A model generated the notes under the pieces. That model made no database searches, had not been told where the DNA came from, and saw only the letters and a list, made by a program, of their open reading frames with translations. DNA of 9,093 nucleotides from an uncultured Bacillota bacterium (GTDB lineage Bacteria; Bacillota_I; Bacilli_A; RF39; UBA660): contig CAMXBB010000040.1 of the NCBI GenBank assembly GCA_947179265.1, positions 1 through 9,093 on the forward strand, in the 5' to 3' direction. The position numbers and the translations under genes were made by a program. Shown here piece after piece: positions 6,721 through 9,093 of the stretch. The stretch's first letter is position 1, and every line of letters starts with the position of its first letter.

Positions 6721-8190
6721 TTACTTTAGAACTAATCTACGTTTTTCTTCAATCATATCATTTTTAAAGTTAACATATTCTTCTGTTCCTGAAACATGAT
6801 ATTGATGAGGCATAGTAGTTCTTTTTACTTCTGGATAAATAGTAGCCATTTGAGCTTCACAATAAGCTTTAGTAGTATCTAAGTCTGGATCATCAAATAC
6901 TAGTTCACCAGCTTCGAAGATAGTTTGTTGTAATGGCACTATTGTGAAATCAGTTAATCTCTTTTTCTTTAAATAATCAGTTGGACTTACGATGATTAAA
7001 TCATCAGTTTTAATCTCTTCACCCTCACGAGTCATGATATCTGCAACAGCATAACCAGTTTCATTATCATAAGCACGATATAGAGTTTTTATATCTGGGT
7101 TAACAATCTTGATTGCATCTTCACTTAATTTAATCTTAGGAATCCACTCACCATCTTCATTTAAAGCGATTTCTTTATAAACACAACCCATTCTTCCTTC
7201 TGGTTTAGAGATATTATCTCCAACTCCTAATGAATCAAATTCAGCACCTTGAGCTACTAATGATTCGATAGTTTGAGCAGTTAAACCATTACTTAAGCAA
7301 ATCTTTGCTTGTGGGAATCCTGCTTCAATAAACATTTTACGAGCCTCTTTAGATAGATAAGCTAAATCTCCTGAATCGATACGAATTCCGATATGATCTA
7401 GTGGTAAGCCATTTTCTTTCATCCAATTGAATGTCTTGATAGCATTTGGAATTCCACTCTTTAATGTATCAAATGTATCTACTAGTAAAATGGCATTGTT
7501 TGGATATTCTTTAGCAAAAGCCATGAATGCTGTTAATTCATCAGGATAACTTTCAATCCAACTGTGAGCCATAGTACCAATACCAATTTTTCCTACCATA
7601 TCAGCAGCTAAGTCATTACTTGTACCAATACATCCAGCCATCATACCATATAATGATGCATCGATAGCAGCTTCAGTACCATCAGCACGACGAGAACCGA
7701 ATTCCATAACTCCAACACCTTTTGGTGTAGCTTCAATAATTCTTCTAGCTCCAGTAGCATGTTCCATAGCTCCATTAACTAAAGCAAGTAATGCTGTTTC
7801 AAGTATTTGTGCTTGAATAACAGGTGCTACTACAGTAACTAATGGTTCATTAGGGAATACTGGTGTTCCATCTGGTATAGCTTTAATTGTTCCTGTAAAT
7901 TTAAAATTACGTAAGTATTCAATATATTCATCGCTATAACCTGATCTTTTAAAATAAGCAAGCTCTCTTTCTCCAAAATGTAAATTTTCAATATAAGAAA
8001 TAATCTTATCTACTCCAGCCATGATAGCATATCCACCACCATTTGGAACCTTTCTAAAGAAGATATCAAATCCTGCTAATTGATCCTTCTTTCCATTCAT
8101 CAAGTATCCTTGACCCATCTTGTGTTCATATGTATCTGTTAAAAGTGAATAATTTCTTGGTAATCTTTCATATCCGTTTTCTATTTTCAT
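6721..8190 (-). CDS. pncB: Nicotinate phosphoribosyltransferase
   Basis: This 489-aa protein is of the usual length for the Firmicutes form. It makes nicotinate mononucleotide from nicotinate and PRPP, with ATP hydrolysis, and is the committed step of salvage. Seen in the sequence: LLTDTYEHKMGQGY at 16-29; FGSRRADG at 164-171; GTMAHSWIESYPDE at 205-218, where H209 is the conserved histidine in the position of the one phosphorylated during the ATP-coupled cycle; LLVDTFDT at 235-242; IRIDSGDLAYLS at 269-280; and the C-terminal PHQYHVSG block at 461-468. The SRRADG and DSGD groups bind the phosphoribosyl substrate in this fold. The ATG has an AAAGAGGAG site 6 nt upstream. A promoter with the shared box lies in the 55-nt gap before the gene, so it can be transcribed separately from the nicotinamidase gene. 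Confidence 0.96.
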   Translation of the reverse strand: MKIENGYERLPRNYSLLTDTYEHKMGQGYLMNGKKDQLAGFDIFFRKVPNGGGYAIMAGVDKIISYIENLHFGERELAYFKRSGYSDEYIEYLRNFKFTGTIKAIPDGTPVFPNEPLVTVVAPVIQAQILETALLALVNGAMEHATGARRIIEATPKGVGVMEFGSRRADGTEAAIDASLYGMMAGCIGTSNDLAADMVGKIGIGTMAHSWIESYPDELTAFMAFAKEYPNNAILLVDTFDTLKSGIPNAIKTFNWMKENGLPLDHIGIRIDSGDLAYLSKEARKMFIEAGFPQAKICLSNGLTAQTIESLVAQGAEFDSLGVGDNISKPEGRMGCVYKEIALNEDGEWIPKIKLSEDAIKIVNPDIKTLYRAYDNETGYAVADIMTREGEEIKTDDLIIVSPTDYLKKKRLTDFTIVPLQQTIFEAGELVFDDPDLDTTKAYCEAQMATIYPEVKRTTMPHQYHVSGTEEYVNFKNDMIEEKRRLVLK

Positions 8191-8229
8191 AATTTTCTCC
8201 TCTTTCTTATTTATACTTTATTAATAACA
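8188..8229 (-). repeat. 42-nt box-plus-leader block, copy before pncB
   Basis: From the box TGTTATTAATAAA to the pncB ATG, this 42-nt stretch has the same length as the stretch before the nicotinamidase ATG and matches it at 37 positions. Identical parts include the 13-nt box and the ribosome-binding stretch AAGAAAGAGGAG. The partner copy is at 9002-9043. This level of identity in non-coding DNA suggests either promoter duplication or shared regulatory constraint. Confidence 0.75.
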
Positions 8230-8239
8230 AGTTTGTAAA
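8210..8239 (-). promoter_or_regulatory. Promoter with shared NAD-regulon box before pncB
   Basis: On the minus strand: -35 TTTACA (8234-8239), an 18-bp spacer, and -10 TATAAA (8210-8215), each matching the sigma-A consensus at five of six positions. The spacer contains the box TGTTATTAATAAA (8217-8229), centred on the perfect palindrome TTATTAATAA. A repressor bound there would block RNA polymerase. It is the best-formed of the three boxed promoters. Its identity as an NrtR operator is inferred. Confidence 0.65.
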
Positions 8240-8245
8240 AAAATA

Positions 8246-9004
8246 TTACGCAACAAGTTTTAATTCTTTTTCCCTTTCTTCTAAGACTTCGAAATTTTCT
8301 ACTATTTCGATTCCTGCAGCTTCCATTATATGATAAGCAGCAGCTATTTCAGCTTCTTTATCACGTCCTGGTGCACTGAATGTATCACAAGCGCTAGCTA
8401 CTAAGAATATCTTTACTTTATGATTTATATCATCCATAAATCTAGCTAATGTTCTTGCAAAATCTAGTACACATAGATCAGTACATACACCTGCAATAAC
8501 GATTTCTTTTAAATCCTTCAAGTCTTCTAAATCGATTTGAAGATCTAAATTTAAACCACCATTAATTGAATTTTTATAATAGATATTAGTATTTTCTTTA
8601 TCTTCCTCTGGTTTAAATTGTGGTATCAATTCAGCTTCTTCTGTTTCTAATACACAGTGACTAGGATAAAGTAAGAACTCAACTGCTTCCTCAATATGTC
8701 CCTCTAGAATAAAGTTTACTAATTGTTCTTCTCTTCTGAACTTTTCAATTAACTTTAATTGTTCTGGAACTAATTTATTGTATTCTGGATTAGCCATTGC
8801 TCCAAAATTTACAAATCCATTATTCATATCTACGATAAATAAAGCTTTTGTAAATTGCTTAGCTGTTACATTCTTTTCTTTTGCTACATCAGCAATATTT
8901 CTTACATCGTTTAGTAACTCTTCAAATACCTTTCTTTGCTCAGGATTCATCTTTCTAATTTGTCTTAAGTATTCTCTATACTCAGAATTGTTATTATGTT
9001 TCAT
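8246..9004 (-). CDS. pncA: Nicotinamidase-like cysteine hydrolase (isochorismatase fold)
   Basis: The proposed reaction is nicotinamide to nicotinate plus ammonia, feeding PncB. The 252-aa protein shows the superfamily triad: D59 in LFIVDMNNGF, K144 in YYKNS, and nucleophile C178 in GVCTDLCVLDFA. The YPSHCVLETEEAEL stretch (113-126) matches the nicotinamidase block WPxHCVxGTxGAEL. Two things are odd. The metal site, normally DxHxxxxH plus a later His, reads E101-x-H103-xxx-A107 plus H116, so one His is gone and Asp is Glu. There is also a charged helical extension of about 50 residues before the fold, where typical PncA has about 180-215 aa in all. The AGGAG site 7-8 nt before Met1 supports the long start. 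The first position in a NAD cluster favours nicotinamidase, but another amidase of the same fold is possible. It is separated from pncB by 55 nt. Confidence 0.78.
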   Translation of the reverse strand: MKHNNNSEYREYLRQIRKMNPEQRKVFEELLNDVRNIADVAKEKNVTAKQFTKALFIVDMNNGFVNFGAMANPEYNKLVPEQLKLIEKFRREEQLVNFILEGHIEEAVEFLLYPSHCVLETEEAELIPQFKPEEDKENTNIYYKNSINGGLNLDLQIDLEDLKDLKEIVIAGVCTDLCVLDFARTLARFMDDINHKVKIFLVASACDTFSAPGRDKEAEIAAAYHIMEAAGIEIVENFEVLEEREKELKLVA

Positions 9005-9043
9005 ATTTCTCTCCTCTTTCTTTTTTACATTTTATTAATAACA
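9002..9043 (-). repeat. 42-nt box-plus-leader block, copy before the nicotinamidase gene
   Basis: This is the partner of the block at 8188-8229, identical at 37 of 42 positions without any gap. It runs from TGTTATTAATAAA through AAGAAAGAGGAG to the start codon. The fixed distance from box to ATG is notable, since neither leader codes for anything. Confidence 0.75.
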
Positions 9044-9053
9044 TAATCTTTAA
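9024..9053 (-). promoter_or_regulatory. Promoter with shared NAD-regulon box before the nicotinamidase gene
   Basis: On the minus strand: -35-like TTAAAG (9048-9053), an 18-bp spacer, and -10-like TGTAAA (9024-9029), with the box TGTTATTAATAAA (9031-9043) in the spacer. The hexamers are weaker than at pncB, but the spacing and box are the same. An alternative -35, TTGAAA, lies about six bases further upstream. Confidence 0.5.
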
Positions 9054-9058
9054 TTTTT

Positions 9059-9093
9059 CAAGAGTTTTCCGCTCTTGTTATTAACATTATATT
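9059..9093. other. Short inverted repeat and inverted partial box at the window edge
   Basis: CAAGAG (9059-9064) and CTCTTG (9072-9077) form a 6-bp stem with a 7-nt loop. No U-tract follows on the minus strand and only a poor one on the plus strand, so terminator function is doubtful. Overlapping it on the plus strand, TGTTATTAA (9076-9084) repeats the first nine bases of the box found before pncB, in the opposite orientation. This could be a second operator half or part of a divergent promoter for a gene beyond the window. Confidence 0.35.

Noticed and set aside
6107..6723. Possible use of TGA as tryptophan (Mollicutes code)
   Set aside because: The Nudix gene ends at TGA exactly where nadE begins, and the tryptophans checked (for example in NrtR and PncB) are TGG, so the standard code fits.
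8191..8245. Riboswitch in a leader of the NAD genes
   Set aside because: The leaders before the nicotinamidase gene, pncB and the radical SAM gene are about 20-40 nt from the predicted promoter to the ATG, too short for a known NAD-type riboswitch, and no paired structure is visible in them.
8778..9038. Plus-strand frame of 86 codons with hydrophobic, membrane-like composition
   Set aside because: It is antisense to the nicotinamidase gene and its promoter. The hydrophobic look comes from reading Lys/Glu-rich codons in reverse.
9059..9077. CAAGAG/CTCTTG hairpin as an intrinsic terminator
   Set aside because: The stem is only 6 bp, and the minus-strand continuation is A-rich rather than U-rich.
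1..9093. CRISPR array, transposon, tRNA or rRNA genes
   Set aside because: No regularly spaced repeats, transposase-like frames or RNA gene signatures are seen. The window is filled by nine intact metabolic and regulatory genes.

Overview
The window is a compact, one-directional NAD salvage gene cluster. All nine genes lie on the minus strand with almost no spare DNA, from about 9004 down to 43. The DNA is clearly AT-rich. Tryptophan is read from TGG and TGA is used as a stop, so the standard bacterial code applies. AT-rich codon use, strong AGGAGG-type ribosome binding sites and protein sequences of Firmicutes character suggest a low-GC Bacilli/Erysipelotrichia/RF39-like gut Firmicute or a relative of the Mollicutes. 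No marker gene in the window fixes the taxon.

Layout in the direction of transcription (right to left): a nicotinamidase-like cysteine hydrolase (9004-8246); nicotinate phosphoribosyltransferase pncB (8190-6721), an ADP-ribose-type Nudix hydrolase (6710-6114) and glutamine-dependent NAD synthetase nadE (6112-4175); a 99-nt gap with a long inverted repeat; then a methylthiotransferase-like radical SAM protein (4075-3038), a divergent PRPP synthetase (3018-1945), nadD (1943-1359), the NMN amidase pncC (1356-877) and an NrtR-type Nudix/winged-helix regulator (864-43). A rho-independent terminator overlaps the regulator's stop codon (24-51).

Together the enzymes cover nicotinamide -> nicotinate -> NaMN -> NaAD -> NAD. 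PncC returns NMN to NaMN. The Nudix enzyme can turn ADP-ribose into ribose-5-phosphate, which the PRPP synthetase can convert to PRPP for PncB. NrtR proteins are known repressors of NAD genes that sense NAD-related ligands.

The main non-coding result is a shared promoter architecture in front of the nicotinamidase, pncB and radical SAM genes. In each, the box TGnTATTAATAAA (containing or nearly containing the palindrome TTATTAATAA) sits between a TTTACA-like -35 and a TATAAA-like -10. This points to three co-regulated transcription units and is the best NrtR operator candidate. The most unusual gene is the radical SAM protein: it looks like a tRNA methylthiotransferase without a TRAM domain, yet it carries the same promoter box as the NAD genes.
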